Assembly: GCA_018385135.1 (NCBI GenBank)
Contig: JAHAWY010000016.1
Coordinates: 1-54,602, forward strand
Direction: 5' to 3'
Source of the DNA: Oscillospiraceae bacterium
Lineage (GTDB): Bacteria > Bacillota > Clostridia > Oscillospirales > Oscillospiraceae
DNA length: 54,602 nt
Shown one piece after another: positions 7,451 to 17,276 of the stretch. The notes below the pieces were generated by a model, which was not told the origin of the DNA, ran no database searches, and saw nothing but the letters and a program-made list of their open reading frames with translations. The translations under genes and the position numbers were made by a program. Position 1 is the stretch's first letter; each line of letters starts with the position of its first letter.

Positions 7451-8218
7451 CTATCTTGCCAGCACCTCTGACAAAACATCGTTCATATCATAAAGACCCG
7501 GAGCTTTTACATCCGCCATGAAAATTGCCGCGGAAACTGCGCCGTTTGCAAAAACATTTCGGGAATAGGCGGTGTGTTTAAACTCAAGCACCTCGTCGTT
7601 GCCGGCGAAAATAACCTCGTGCTCGCCGATGATTGTGCCGCCGCGAACTGAGGAGATGCCGATTTCGTTTTGACCGCGTTTTTGGCGAATGCTTTGACGC
7701 TCATAGACATATTCGCTTTCATGGGGCAGGGCGGAGGCGGCTGCGTCCGCCAGCATAAGAGCGGTGCCGCTCGGCGCGTCAAGCTTCATTTTGTGGTGGC
7801 GCTCGACTATCTCAACATCAAAGCTGTCTCCCAGAACGGCGGCTGCTTTCTTTACAAGCGCTGTCAGCAGGTTTATTCCCAGCGACATATTTCCGGAGCG
7901 AAACACCGGAATTTCTTTTGCGGCGTTCTCGATTTGAGTCAACTGCTCGTCTGAATAGCCGGTCGCGCATAAAACGCAGGCCGTTTTCTTCGCCTTGCAG
8001 TAGTCAAGCAGCTTTGTCAGGGAGGAGGGAGAGGAAAAGTCCACCACCACGTCTGCAGTGCCGGCAAATTCCATAGGATCGGCGTAGACCGGATAGTCGT
8101 TTTTCTTCTCGGCGTTTATATCGAAGCCTGCTGCGATTTTTACGTTCTTCTCTGCGCAGATTGCAGTTACAAACTGCCCCATTCTTCCGTTGCAGCCGGA
8201 AATTATTATCTTTGGCAT
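7451..8218 (-). CDS. dapB: 4-hydroxy-tetrahydrodipicolinate reductase
   Basis: The 255-residue enzyme reduces hydroxytetrahydrodipicolinate with NAD(P)H in the diaminopimelate/lysine pathway. The nucleotide-binding GCNGRMG (residues 8-14) and the active-site block ERHHKMKLDAPSGTA (139-153) are intact. GGAGG lies 9 nt before the ATG. It follows dapA by 65 bp, with a hairpin in the gap, and closes the asd-dapA-dapB operon in front of a strong terminator. Confidence 0.98.
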   Translation of the reverse strand: MPKIIISGCNGRMGQFVTAICAEKNVKIAAGFDINAEKKNDYPVYADPMEFAGTADVVVDFSSPSSLTKLLDYCKAKKTACVLCATGYSDEQLTQIENAAKEIPVFRSGNMSLGINLLTALVKKAAAVLGDSFDVEIVERHHKMKLDAPSGTALMLADAAASALPHESEYVYERQSIRQKRGQNEIGISSVRGGTIIGEHEVIFAGNDEVLEFKHTAYSRNVFANGAVSAAIFMADVKAPGLYDMNDVLSEVLAR

Positions 8219-8252
8219 ATCTTTTTCCTCCGATTTTCTAAATTGCTGAAGA

Positions 8253-8275
8253 AAGGGGCGATGTTATCGCCCCTT
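8253..8275. repeat. Intercistronic hairpin between dapA and dapB
   Basis: AAGGGGCGAT and ATCGCCCCTT form a perfect 10-bp stem with a 3-nt loop. On the minus strand it is followed by TCTTCAG rather than a T-run, so it is probably a stabilising or processing hairpin that adjusts dapB level relative to dapA. Confidence 0.6.
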
Positions 8276-8283
8276 GGTAAGAC

Positions 8284-9177
8284 TTATTCTATTATTTTCA
8301 GACCAACGTTTTTCATGCTCTCTTTAAGTTTTTCGAGGTTTTCGGGAGCCATATCGTAAAGCGGGAGACGCATATTGCCAACTTTCATGCCCAACAGGTT
8401 CATAGCGGTCTTAACGGGAATGGGATTTACCTCGATGAACAGCTTCGCAAAAAGGTCGGCATATTTGCAGTACAGCGCGGTGGCTGCCTTAAAATCGCCG
8501 TCGAGACACAGCTTGCAAAGGTCTGTGACGGTCTGGGGAAGGATGTTAGAAGCGACGGAAATTACACCGAGAGCGCCCATCGACATCATGGGAACCGTGT
8601 TATCGTCGTTTCCGCTCCAAATGAACAGATCATCACCGCAGAGAGCGCGTGTCCGCGCGAAAAGGCTGAAATCGCCGGAGGCTTCTTTTATTCCGTTTAT
8701 GTTCGGGTGTTTGGAGAGTATTTTATATGTTTCGGCGGTTAGACCGATACCCGTGCGGCTGGGGACGTTATAGAGGATCATAGGGATATCGACCTTATCG
8801 GCAACAGTGGAAAAATGCTGCACCAAGCCGCGCTGCGTGGTTTTGTTGTAATAGGGTGTTACCATGAGTATTCCGTCAGCGCCGGATTTCTTTGCGCTTT
8901 CGGCAAGGCGGATGCTGGTCATGGTATCGTTGCTGCCGACGCCCGCGATGACCTTCATACGACCTGCGTTATGCTTAACGCAGAAGTCAACAAGCTGCTC
9001 ATGCTCGGCAACTGGCTGGGTGGCGTTTTCGCCGGTGGTGCCGCAAACGACTATGGCAGAGATACCGCCGGCATACTGCATTTCGATAAGCTCGGCCATC
9101 TTGTCGTAGTCTATTTCATAGCCCTTAAATGGGGTGACTATCGCGGTTGCAGCGCCGGTGAATATAGGTGTTTTCAT
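8284..9177 (-). CDS. dapA: 4-hydroxy-tetrahydrodipicolinate synthase
   Basis: The 297-residue TIM-barrel enzyme condenses pyruvate with aspartate semialdehyde, the branch point to diaminopimelate and lysine. The Schiff-base lysine is K164 in NGIKEASGD. The substrate-binding GTTGE (46-50) and YNVPSRTG (136-143) are present. GGAGG lies 5 nt before the ATG. It is the middle gene of asd-dapA-dapB, 48 bp after asd. Confidence 0.98.
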   Translation of the reverse strand: MKTPIFTGAATAIVTPFKGYEIDYDKMAELIEMQYAGGISAIVVCGTTGENATQPVAEHEQLVDFCVKHNAGRMKVIAGVGSNDTMTSIRLAESAKKSGADGILMVTPYYNKTTQRGLVQHFSTVADKVDIPMILYNVPSRTGIGLTAETYKILSKHPNINGIKEASGDFSLFARTRALCGDDLFIWSGNDDNTVPMMSMGALGVISVASNILPQTVTDLCKLCLDGDFKAATALYCKYADLFAKLFIEVNPIPVKTAMNLLGMKVGNMRLPLYDMAPENLEKLKESMKNVGLKIIE

Positions 9178-9225
9178 TGCAGCCTCCTAAATATAGATTT
9201 TTGCGTCAAATACGCTGTTTATTAT

Positions 9226-10317
9226 TTAATGGATTGCGTCAATATAGCCCTCGGCGCAAAGCAGCTCGGCAAGCTCAACAGCTCCGCCTGCCGCGCCGCG
9301 AAGGGTGTTGTGGGACAGACAGACAAACTTGTAGTCATACTGGGTGTCCTCGCGCAGACGACCGATGGAGACAGCCATGCCGTTTTCAAGGTTGCGGTCA
9401 AGCTTAGTCTGGGGGCGGTCATTCTCCTCGAAATAGTGGAGGAACTGCTTGGGAGCGGTCGGCAGGTCAAGCTCCTGCGCTCTGCCCTTGTAGCTTGCCC
9501 AGCGTTCGAGTATCTGCTCTTTTGTGGGCTTTTTATCGAAGCTGACGTAAACGGCGGCCATGTGACCATCGGTGCAGGCAACGCGCAGGCACTGCGCTGT
9601 GATGTCAGGCTTTTTGGCGGGGACGATAACGCCGTTTTCAAGTGTTCCCCAGATTTTCATAGGCTCGCGCTCGGATTTTTCCTCCTCGCCGCCTATATAG
9701 GGAATGCAGTTGTCAAGCATTTCAGGCCAGCGCTCAAAGGTCTTGCCTGCGCCGGAGATAGCCTGATAGGTGCAGGCGAGGATTCTGCTGATGCCGAATT
9801 CCTCGCGCAGCGGCGCGAGCGCGGGAACATAGCTCTGGATGGAGCAGTTGGACTTAACGGCGATGAAGCCGCGCTTTGTACCAAGACGCTTTCTCTGGCT
9901 GTCGATAACCTTGATGTGGTCGGCGTTTATTTCAGGAATTATCATAGGAACGTCGGGCGTCCAGCGGTTGGCGCTGTTGTTTGAAACGACAGGGCATTCA
10001 CGCTTTGCGTATGCGTCCTCAAAGGCGAGTATCTCGTCTTTTTTCATATCCACCGCGGAGAAAACGAAGTCTACCATGGATACAATCTCGTCCATATCAG
10101 CGGTCGCATCTTTAACGACTATCTTTTTAGAGCTTTCGGGGATGGGGAAGGTCATCGCCCAGCGACCTGCAACGGCTTCCTCATAGGTTTTGCCTGCGCT
10201 TTTGGGGCTTGCGGCGATCACGGTCAGCTCGAACCACGGATGCTCGGCAATGAGACTTACATAGCGCTGACCGACCATGCCGGTACCGCCGATAACTCCA
10301 ACCTTGTACTTTTTCAT
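9226..10317 (-). CDS. asd: Aspartate-semialdehyde dehydrogenase
   Basis: The 363-residue enzyme reduces aspartyl phosphate to aspartate semialdehyde, the precursor of lysine, diaminopimelate, threonine and methionine. The NADP-binding GGTGMVGQR (residues 10-18) and catalytic C158 in VKSNCSIQ are visible. The SNCS context and overall sequence fit the archaeal/fungal-type Asd branch rather than the classical E. coli type. The ATG at 10317 is chosen because GGAAGGAAG lies 7 nt upstream; an in-frame TTG two codons earlier is too close. It is first gene of the dap operon. Confidence 0.96.
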   Translation of the reverse strand: MKKYKVGVIGGTGMVGQRYVSLIAEHPWFELTVIAASPKSAGKTYEEAVAGRWAMTFPIPESSKKIVVKDATADMDEIVSMVDFVFSAVDMKKDEILAFEDAYAKRECPVVSNNSANRWTPDVPMIIPEINADHIKVIDSQRKRLGTKRGFIAVKSNCSIQSYVPALAPLREEFGISRILACTYQAISGAGKTFERWPEMLDNCIPYIGGEEEKSEREPMKIWGTLENGVIVPAKKPDITAQCLRVACTDGHMAAVYVSFDKKPTKEQILERWASYKGRAQELDLPTAPKQFLHYFEENDRPQTKLDRNLENGMAVSIGRLREDTQYDYKFVCLSHNTLRGAAGGAVELAELLCAEGYIDAIH

Positions 10318-10579
10318 ACCCAATCTTCCTTCCGTTACGGGCTAATAATATAAGTATTCGGAATGCCCGTTAATAATGCAAAACAGGAAAAATCAACAAG
10401 TGCTTGTAAAACAGGGGATAGTTGTAATATAATGTAGAAAATCCTGTGTATGTGCCGGGATGCAGATTTCTATTTTGAAAATCGTATCACAGGCAAAGTG
10501 GAGTGTCAATAATTGTTCAACATGAATTTTTCGCGTTGAATAACTGCAAATTTGTAGGATAAGCGAAAGAGGGCAAAAA
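10318..10579. other. Divergent intergenic region between asd and the SpoIID-like gene
   Basis: This 262-bp AT-rich stretch holds a weak hairpin next to asd (ACGGGC at 10337-10342 with GCCCGT at 10365-10370) and a TTCAAC/GTTGAA repeat near the plus-strand gene. I looked for a lysine (L-box) aptamer in front of asd and did not see one. No promoter here matches well enough to call. Confidence 0.5.
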
Positions 10580-12013
10580 ATGATTTCCAAGCTTCAAAAA
10601 ACAGCGGTATACATATTATGCGTTACGCTGCTTTGCGGTGCCGGCGGCTTTGCTTCCGCTGCCAACATATATGTTAACGATTCACAGAGCGTTTTGGGAA
10701 CGGATATAGGAACTGCCTATGTCATTGGCGGAGACGGCAGCGTTGTAGTCGCGGCGGATACATATGTCATAACGGGCTCGGGCGTTCAAAAGCTTGGAAC
10801 GACGAGCACTACGCCCGGTGGCGCGCCGGAGATACCCAGCGGTGAGCCGGACGGAACGACGGTTTCCACCAAGTACAAAACAGTGCGCGTTGGTCTGAAA
10901 TACGCATCCTCTGCGCTTTCCAGCGCAAACCTTCAAAACGAGGTGGGCTGGGGCTACCAGTTCGGATACTACGACTCTGACCGAGTTTTCCACAGCACAG
11001 GCTCGACGAACGAAAACAAAATCACAATGACCCCCACGGGCTCGGGCAGGGAGGTTACAGTAACCGTTACCGGGACAGACACCGTGCTTTACGTCCATGA
11101 CGGCAGCAGCGCATATAACCTTGCCGTGCATCCGCTGTCGGACGGCGCGAGTGCTGAAACGTGGTTTAAGGGCTATACATACTTCGGCGATTTTGAGTAT
11201 TTCCGTTATGACAGCAAGGGGCTAACCGTTATCAACGTCGTTTCTATTGACGACTACGTCAAGTGCGTTGTTCCCTATGAAATGAGCCCCTCGTGGCCCA
11301 TTGAGGCGCTGAAGGCTCAGGCGGTTTGCGCCAGAAGCTACTTTGCCGCCAACGTCAACAGCTCCTATGCAAAGTATGGCTTTGATGTTACCGCTACCAC
11401 AAGCTCTCAGGCATACAGCGGCACAGGCGGCACTTCCGCAAACAGCAATGCCGCCGTTGAAGCAACTGCCGGCGAGTATCTCACCTACGACGGCAAGATA
11501 TGCAACGCGGTATACTCCTCCTCCAGCGGCGGAGGAACGGAAAACAGCGAGAATGTTTTTTACAGTGCTCTTGGATATCTGCGCGGAGTGCCGGATCCTT
11601 TCCATGATGAAGTACCCTCATCTATGAACAGCTACAAGGAGTGGCACAGAGAGCTTACGGGTGAACAGCTTGCCGCAAAAACAGGCAACGCCATCGGTGC
11701 TGTAACCTCGGTTGAGCCGACGTATTCGGCAACGGGCAATGTTATCGCCTTAAAGCTCAGTGACGCAAACGGCAGGAGCTACACCTTCACTAAAGATGAG
11801 TGCCGCACCAAGATGGGGATGCCCAGCATCCACTATACCATCGAGCCTTCGACGAGCAGCTACGGTACCTTTGTTATCGACGGAGGCGGTTGGGGGCATA
11901 ATGTTGGCATGAGCCAGTTCGGCGCATACGCCATGGCGAAAAACCACGGATACAATTACCGTCAGATCCTTCGCTACTACTATACGGGAGTAAGCATTTC
12001 CAAGGCTGTATAA
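10580..12013 (+). CDS. Secreted SpoIID/LytB-domain protein, probable peptidoglycan lytic enzyme
   Basis: The 477-residue protein has a signal peptide (about 1-28), a variable region with a Thr/Gly/Pro-rich linker, and a SpoIID/LytB domain in the second half. The catalytic glutamate region VPYEMSPSWPIEALKAQAV (E234) and the C-terminal GGGWGHNVGMSQFGAYAMA motif are conserved. SpoIID is a lytic transglycosylase used in engulfment. LytB-like relatives act in vegetative wall remodelling, and the long N-terminal part and lack of sporulation neighbours fit a relative rather than SpoIID itself. GAGGG precedes the ATG. Confidence 0.88.
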   Translation: MISKLQKTAVYILCVTLLCGAGGFASAANIYVNDSQSVLGTDIGTAYVIGGDGSVVVAADTYVITGSGVQKLGTTSTTPGGAPEIPSGEPDGTTVSTKYKTVRVGLKYASSALSSANLQNEVGWGYQFGYYDSDRVFHSTGSTNENKITMTPTGSGREVTVTVTGTDTVLYVHDGSSAYNLAVHPLSDGASAETWFKGYTYFGDFEYFRYDSKGLTVINVVSIDDYVKCVVPYEMSPSWPIEALKAQAVCARSYFAANVNSSYAKYGFDVTATTSSQAYSGTGGTSANSNAAVEATAGEYLTYDGKICNAVYSSSSGGGTENSENVFYSALGYLRGVPDPFHDEVPSSMNSYKEWHRELTGEQLAAKTGNAIGAVTSVEPTYSATGNVIALKLSDANGRSYTFTKDECRTKMGMPSIHYTIEPSTSSYGTFVIDGGGWGHNVGMSQFGAYAMAKNHGYNYRQILRYYYTGVSISKAV

Positions 12014-12033
12014 AGATTATAAGTCTTTTATTG

Positions 12034-12062
12034 CAAGACCCCTCTTGCGAGGGGTCTTGTAT
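12034..12062 (+). terminator. Terminator after the SpoIID-like gene
   Basis: CAAGACCCCTC and GAGGGGTCTTG form a perfect 11-bp stem with a TTGC loop. The following tract (TATTCT) is only weakly T-rich, so termination may be partial before queA. Confidence 0.72.
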
Positions 12063-12115
12063 TCTGACTAGTTCGCTTCCCTGATCGGAGGCTTCTCAAG
12101 GAGCAAATACATCAA

Positions 12116-13138
12116 ATGAAAACATCGGACTTTTACTATGAGTTGCCGGAGGAGCTTATTGCCCAGACTCCGCTTGAGCGGCGTGACGGCTCGCGCCTTT
12201 TGCATCTGGATAAACAAACGGGCGAGGTTGAGCACAAGCATTTTTACGACCTGCCGGACTATCTTCACGAGGGCGACTGCCTGGTGCTCAACGACTCGCG
12301 AGTGTTGCCTGCGCGCTTATTCGGACACCGCGAAACAGGCGGCGTTGCAGAGGTCGTACTCCTGCGCGATGTTGGCGGCGGGGTTTGGGAATGCCTTACC
12401 CGCCCGGGACGCAAAACGAAGCCGGGAACGAGGCTGATTTTCGGCGACGGTGAGCTAAGCGCCACGGTCACGGAAAGCTGCGAGGGCGGCAATAAGCTGC
12501 TCAAATTCGACTATGAGGGAATTTTTCTTGAGGTGCTCGAGCGTCTGGGAAAGATGCCGCTGCCGCCGTATATCAAGGCGGAGCTTGAGGATAAAGAACG
12601 CTATCAAACCGTTTATTCGCGTGAGGTCGGCTCTGCCGCAGCGCCCACGGCAGGACTTCATTTTACAAAGGAGCTTCTCTCGCAGATTGAAGCGAAGGGC
12701 GTTAAGGTCTGCTATGTAACGCTTCATGTGGGGCTTGGAACTTTTCGCCCGGTCAAGTGTGATGAAATAGAAAACCACGAAATGCATTCGGAGTTTTGTA
12801 TTATTCCTGAGGAAACGGCGCGGATAGTTACGCAGACAAAGCAAAACGGCGGACGCGTAATATCCGTTGGAACTACCTCCTGCCGCACGATTGAGAGCTT
12901 TGCGAATGAGGATGGCAGCCTTACCGCCTCCTCCGGCTGGACGGATATTTTCATTTTCCCGGGTTATAAGTTCAAATGCGTAGACGCGCTGGTAACAAAC
13001 TTCCATCTGCCGGAAAGCACGCTGGTCATGCTGGTTTCCGCCATTGCGGGCAGGGAGAGTATATTGAATGCGTATGACATCGCCGTTCGGGAACGATACA
13101 GGTTTTTCTCCTTTGGAGATGCTATGTTTATCGAGTGA
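12116..13138 (+). CDS. queA: tRNA preQ1(34) S-adenosylmethionine ribosyltransferase-isomerase
   Basis: The 340-residue enzyme transfers and rearranges the ribosyl group of SAM onto preQ1 in tRNA, giving epoxyqueuosine. The N-terminal [15 protein letters not shown], the [11 protein letters not shown] block and [15 protein letters not shown] are diagnostic, as is the C-terminal [13 protein letters not shown]. Length is normal. AAGGAG lies 12 nt before the ATG. tgt follows 36 bp downstream, the standard queuosine gene pair. Confidence 0.98.
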   Translation: MKTSDFYYELPEELIAQTPLERRDGSRLLHLDKQTGEVEHKHFYDLPDYLHEGDCLVLNDSRVLPARLFGHRETGGVAEVVLLRDVGGGVWECLTRPGRKTKPGTRLIFGDGELSATVTESCEGGNKLLKFDYEGIFLEVLERLGKMPLPPYIKAELEDKERYQTVYSREVGSAAAPTAGLHFTKELLSQIEAKGVKVCYVTLHVGLGTFRPVKCDEIENHEMHSEFCIIPEETARIVTQTKQNGGRVISVGTTSCRTIESFANEDGSLTASSGWTDIFIFPGYKFKCVDALVTNFHLPESTLVMLVSAIAGRESILNAYDIAVRERYRFFSFGDAMFIE

Positions 13139-13153
13139 GACTATTTGGAATAA

Positions 13154-14305
<1,152 letters not shown>

Positions 14306-14310
14306 TTTTC

Positions 14311-14339
14311 TTGCAAAAGCCCGCAGCCACATATATAAT
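14311..14339 (+). promoter_or_regulatory. Promoter of yajC
   Basis: TTGCAA (14311-14316) and TATAAT (14334-14339) are 17 bp apart and begin 6 bp after the tgt stop, so yajC can be transcribed independently of queA-tgt. Confidence 0.75.
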
Positions 14340-14369
14340 GTTAAAGTATTTATACTAGGAGGTCAGTAT

Positions 14370-14753
14370 ATGAATTCAAAAACCAAGAAAATAGTATCTG
14401 TTGTTTCAGTTGTTCTTCTGCTTACGCTTTGCTTTGCAGGCTGTATGCCGGCTGCAACCACTACCGCTGACGGCACAGCCGCCGGAGGCACCAGCTCTAC
14501 GGTTTCATTTATTGTCTCAATGGTCGTTCTTTTCGCGGTTTTCTACTTCTTCATGATAAGACCCGAAAAAAAGCGCAAAAAGAAGGTTGAGGATATGCGC
14601 AGTTCCCTGAGCACCGGCGATAAGATTGTTACTATTGGCGGCATTATGGGTAACATAGTTTCCATCGGCGAAGACACCATAACCTTCGAAACAGGTGAGG
14701 ACAGAGTTCGTCTTCAGGTTGCCAAATGGGCAATCTCAAGAAAAACCAAATAG
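14370..14753 (+). CDS. yajC: Sec translocon accessory protein YajC with an extra lipoprotein-like N-terminus
   Basis: The 127-residue product has the YajC signature: a membrane helix followed by FFMIRPEKKRKKKVEDM and then GDKIVTIGGIMGNIVSI. YajC accompanies SecDF at the translocase. Unusually, a signal-like segment ending in LCFAGC precedes the normal helix by a Thr/Gly-rich linker, so the protein has two hydrophobic segments and may be lipidated. The ATG at 14370 has AGGAGG 7 nt before it. A strong terminator follows. Confidence 0.92.
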   Translation: MNSKTKKIVSVVSVVLLLTLCFAGCMPAATTTADGTAAGGTSSTVSFIVSMVVLFAVFYFFMIRPEKKRKKKVEDMRSSLSTGDKIVTIGGIMGNIVSIGEDTITFETGEDRVRLQVAKWAISRKTK

Positions 14754-14780
14754 ACTGTCCCAATAAAGTAATTTAAACAT

Positions 14781-14822
14781 ACCCCGCTGAATAAGCTTTA
14801 ACAGCTTATCCGGCGGGGTTTT
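14781..14822 (+). terminator. Terminator after yajC
   Basis: ACCCCGC pairs with GCGGGGT and an inner AAGCT/AGCTT stem extends the hairpin. TTTT follows. The structure separates yajC from the next gene. Confidence 0.85.
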
Positions 14823-14880
14823 GCATACCCGAAAACAAAATGCGACGCAGTGTGCGCTCGCAACGAAAGGGGACGATAAG

Positions 14881-15303
14881 ATGAAAAGACGAAAAAGCGC
14901 GCCTGCTGGCGGAAGCGGCGGGCTGGCGATAAACGCGGCGAAGGCAGCGGTGATCGCTATGGTGATAACATTGGTGCTGCTGCTTGTAATAGCGTGCGCA
15001 GTATCAAAAGGTGCGCTGGGAGAAAAGTCAAGTGAGAATATGATGCTTGGCTCTGTGGTGGCAGCAACGACCATAGGCGGAATTTACTGCGCAGCAAAGC
15101 AGGGCGGGGGAGTGATAACAGCGGGTGCGGCAAGCGCGGGAGTATATATCATAATCGTGCTGTTTATGACGATGCTTTTGCCAAAAAAGCTCGGCGAGGA
15201 CGGAATGCTGCTAAAGGTGATGATAGCCGCGGTTGCAGGAGGTGTCTTTGGAGGTGTGCTAAAATTAAACAGAAAAAGAAAAAAATCAAAGCTAAGAAAA
15301 TGA
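14881..15303 (+). CDS. TIGR04086-family membrane protein
   Basis: The 140-residue protein has about four hydrophobic segments, a basic N-terminus (MKRRKSA) and a very basic C-terminus (KLNRKRKKSKLRK). Placement directly after tgt-yajC fits the TIGR04086 (YrzE-like) family of Clostridia, whose function is unknown. The start at 14881 has AAAGGGG about 8 nt upstream. In many Clostridia this gene precedes the SCIFF peptide and its radical-SAM maturase, but neither is found here. Confidence 0.8.
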   Translation: MKRRKSAPAGGSGGLAINAAKAAVIAMVITLVLLLVIACAVSKGALGEKSSENMMLGSVVAATTIGGIYCAAKQGGGVITAGAASAGVYIIIVLFMTMLLPKKLGEDGMLLKVMIAAVAGGVFGGVLKLNRKRKKSKLRK

Positions 15304-15332
15304 AATATTACAAATAGTAATCATACCGATTG

Positions 15333-15569
15333 AGTTTACATAATTTTCGAATGATAACCTATATATTGTTACATTTTATAATAATCCACACTAGATGTTG
15401 CAAATTGCATTGATTTTTAAAGGCGACGGCGATACAGGGTTGCTATGGTTTACATAATTTTGTTTACATAACATACCGTCATAATTCACAAATTTTAACT
15501 TATTTTACCGAAAGGCTTGATTACCGTCGCAATTTGCGTTATATTGTGCCTGTCGGAATGTTATGTAAA
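15333..15569. repeat. Four copies of a TTTACATAA motif in the noncoding gap before the SpoIIM-like gene
   Basis: TTTACATAA occurs at 15335-15343, 15449-15457 and 15463-15471, and inverted at 15561-15569. The two middle copies are direct repeats with a 14-bp period and extend to GTTTACATAA. The inverted copy lies just downstream of the predicted promoter. The first copy, AGTTTACATAA, equals one arm of the B. subtilis dif site as I recall it (TTATGTAAACT), but no second arm is beside it. A cluster of regulator sites is the simplest reading. The whole 15304-15612 gap contains no gene. Confidence 0.6.
15517..15545 (+). promoter_or_regulatory. Promoter for the SpoIIM-like gene and xerD
   Basis: TTGATT (15517-15522) and TATATT (15540-15545) are 17 bp apart, giving a leader of about 60 nt before the ATG at 15613. 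This supports the downstream start over a possible in-frame TTG at 15517, which lies in the -35 element itself. Confidence 0.7.
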
Positions 15570-15612
15570 TTATTTTGTTATTTTGCCGCCGTCACTGAAA
15601 GGTGATGAGAGA

Positions 15613-16176
15613 ATGCATTCCGCATACAAACGAACAGCCAAGCGGATGTTTGGTGCAGAAGATGAACTGATTGGTGCTTTCCTTATTTTATCTGTCGGTA
15701 TGTGCACCGGTGCGCTTTCTGCAACAATCTTTATGCTTTCTGATGAATTGTGTGAATTTTGGCATGATGCCGGAGCGAGTGCAAGCTCTTTTGAGATGAT
15801 TGCAAAGCTTTTTCTTTCGTTATGCTGGTTTCATGTTATTGCCTATCTTCTTGGCAGCTCGTTTAAGGGTTTTTATCTGCTTCCGGTTTTATCGGCAGTT
15901 TTCGGCTTTCGGCTATATAGCTTTTCTGCGGGTGCATTTGACCTTCCTTATGATGGCGGCTTTGCTCAATATGCTTGCAATTTTCTTGCGCCCGTTTTGT
16001 TGCTTGTTCCCTGCTTTTTTGTTATAGCGGTGGATGCGTTTTTATCCTCAAGAGGCTTTTGGCTGATGGCTTATGGTCGAAGCTCAAGGGCTGACGCTTC
16101 GCGCCGCCTTCATTTTCTCGCGTGCATACCGTTTATGCTTTTTGCCGTTTTGACGTTTGTTTTTTTTGCTTCATAA
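15613..16176 (+). CDS. Polytopic membrane protein, possibly SpoIIM-like
   Basis: The 187-residue protein has about five hydrophobic segments, the first near residues 18-40 (AFLILSVGMCTGALSATIF) and others spread to the C-terminus. The size, topology and position directly before xerD resemble SpoIIM, a membrane partner of SpoIID and SpoIIP in engulfment, and spoIIM lies near xerD in several Firmicutes. Sequence similarity that I can see is weak, so this is inference from context. AAAGGTGATG precedes the ATG. A structural or profile search would settle it. Confidence 0.5.
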   Translation: MHSAYKRTAKRMFGAEDELIGAFLILSVGMCTGALSATIFMLSDELCEFWHDAGASASSFEMIAKLFLSLCWFHVIAYLLGSSFKGFYLLPVLSAVFGFRLYSFSAGAFDLPYDGGFAQYACNFLAPVLLLVPCFFVIAVDAFLSSRGFWLMAYGRSSRADASRRLHFLACIPFMLFAVLTFVFFAS

Positions 16177-16208
16177 AATAATCCACCCATCTGAAAGGAG
16201 GTGTGTTC

Positions 16209-17099
16209 TTGGATAATTCTGTTTGCATTTCTAAGTTTGAGGACTATTTAAAAAACGTTAAGCACGCATCTGAAAACACACTTTGTTCCTACTTGAGGGA
16301 TATTAGGCAATTGGGACAATACCTTGACGCGCATACTGAAGAAAGCCTTGAAACCGTTACTGCTGACGAGCTTGAGGGTTACACCGCTTGGATGAAGTCG
16401 CAGGGAAAGAGTGTTCCTACCATCTCCAGGAGCATAGCCTCCATAAAAAACTTTTATAAGTTTTTGGTTCTCGATAAGGTGGTTGAGGTCAATCCCGCTA
16501 TGGGACTCATTCCCGAAAAGTCTGTGCAGAAGCTGCCTCAGATTCTTACGGGCAAGGAGGTTGAAAAGCTTCTTGAACAGCCGGAATGCACCGACCTTAA
16601 GGGCTACCGCGACAAGGCGATGCTTGAGCTTCTGTATGCAACCGGAATTCGAGTCAGCGAGCTTATTGCGCTCAATATTAATGACGTGAACATTTCTGCC
16701 GGCATTATCCGCTGTAAGGGTCACGACAAGGAAAGGGTAATCCCGCTTTATCCCGCGGCTATCCGCGCGATTGCGGAATACATAGAATTTATCAGACCGC
16801 AGATGGTTTCATCTTCCGATGAACAGTCTTTGTTTGTGAATGTAAGCGGTGAGCGTATGTCGCGCCAGGGCTTTTGGAAAATCATAAAGACCTATCAGGC
16901 AAAGGCTCAGATTGACAAGCCTATCACTCCGCACACGCTGCGCCACTCTTTTGCAGCACATCTCCTTGAAAACGGCGCTGACCTTCGTTCTATTCAGGAG
17001 ATGCTTGGTCACGCGGATATTTCCTCTACTCAGGTTTATTCTCAGTTGGTTAAAAAACAGCTTAAGGATGTATACAACAAGGCGCATCCTAGAGCGTGA
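16209..17099 (+). CDS. xerD: Tyrosine recombinase XerD
   Basis: The 296-residue recombinase resolves chromosome dimers at dif, in concert with FtsK, which is also encoded in this window. All six catalytic residues are visible: R148 (ATGIRVSEL), K170, H242 and R245 (HTLRHSF), H268 (LGHAD) and Y277 (STQVYSQL). The N-terminal core-binding domain spans about 1-105. AAAGGAGGTG lies 7 nt before a TTG at 16209, which is favoured over an overlapping GTG at 16203. Length and position fit a housekeeping Xer recombinase rather than a phage integrase. Confidence 0.95.
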   Translation: MDNSVCISKFEDYLKNVKHASENTLCSYLRDIRQLGQYLDAHTEESLETVTADELEGYTAWMKSQGKSVPTISRSIASIKNFYKFLVLDKVVEVNPAMGLIPEKSVQKLPQILTGKEVEKLLEQPECTDLKGYRDKAMLELLYATGIRVSELIALNINDVNISAGIIRCKGHDKERVIPLYPAAIRAIAEYIEFIRPQMVSSSDEQSLFVNVSGERMSRQGFWKIIKTYQAKAQIDKPITPHTLRHSFAAHLLENGADLRSIQEMLGHADISSTQVYSQLVKKQLKDVYNKAHPRA

Positions 17100-17120
17100 G
17101 TCTCATACAAGCATATTTAA

Positions 17121-17152
17121 AAGACGCTGCCGAATTGGCGGCGTCTTTTTTT
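17121..17152 (+). terminator. Terminator after xerD
   Basis: AAGACGCTGCC and GGCGGCGTCTT pair over 11 positions with one wobble, closed by a GAATT loop and followed by TTTTTTT. Confidence 0.93.
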
Positions 17153-17206
17153 CGTCAGCTTCAAATATGAGACTTTAAAACCTTGGGCGCAGCGCACAAA
17201 AATGCG

Positions 17207-17235
17207 TTGAAAACGCGCCCGGATTATGATAAACT
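17207..17235 (+). promoter_or_regulatory. Promoter of ruvC-ruvA-ruvB-glmM
   Basis: TTGAAA (17207-17212) and TAAACT (17230-17235) are 17 bp apart, about 40 bp before the ruvC start. I do not see a convincing LexA box beside it. Confidence 0.65.
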
Positions 17236-17276
17236 ATTCAAGATGTTTATTTGGTTTTTTACCCGCGGAGGATGCT

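Noticed and set aside
10318..10579. Lysine riboswitch in front of asd-dapA-dapB
   Set aside because: No L-box core or terminator/antiterminator pair could be found, only a weak 6-bp hairpin.
15333..15360. Candidate dif site beginning AGTTTACATAA
   Set aside because: One arm matches the Firmicute dif arm, but the other arm matches at only about 3 of 11 positions and the motif recurs nearby, so a repeat cluster is more likely.
15304..15612. Expected SCIFF peptide and radical-SAM maturase after the TIGR04086 gene
   Set aside because: No Cys-rich short frame or radical-SAM motif is present; the next gene is the SpoIIM-like membrane protein.
16209..17099. Phage or element integrase instead of XerD
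   Set aside because: Length, complete housekeeping Xer motifs and the neighbours ruvCAB and glmM fit chromosomal XerD, and no element ends or cargo genes are seen.
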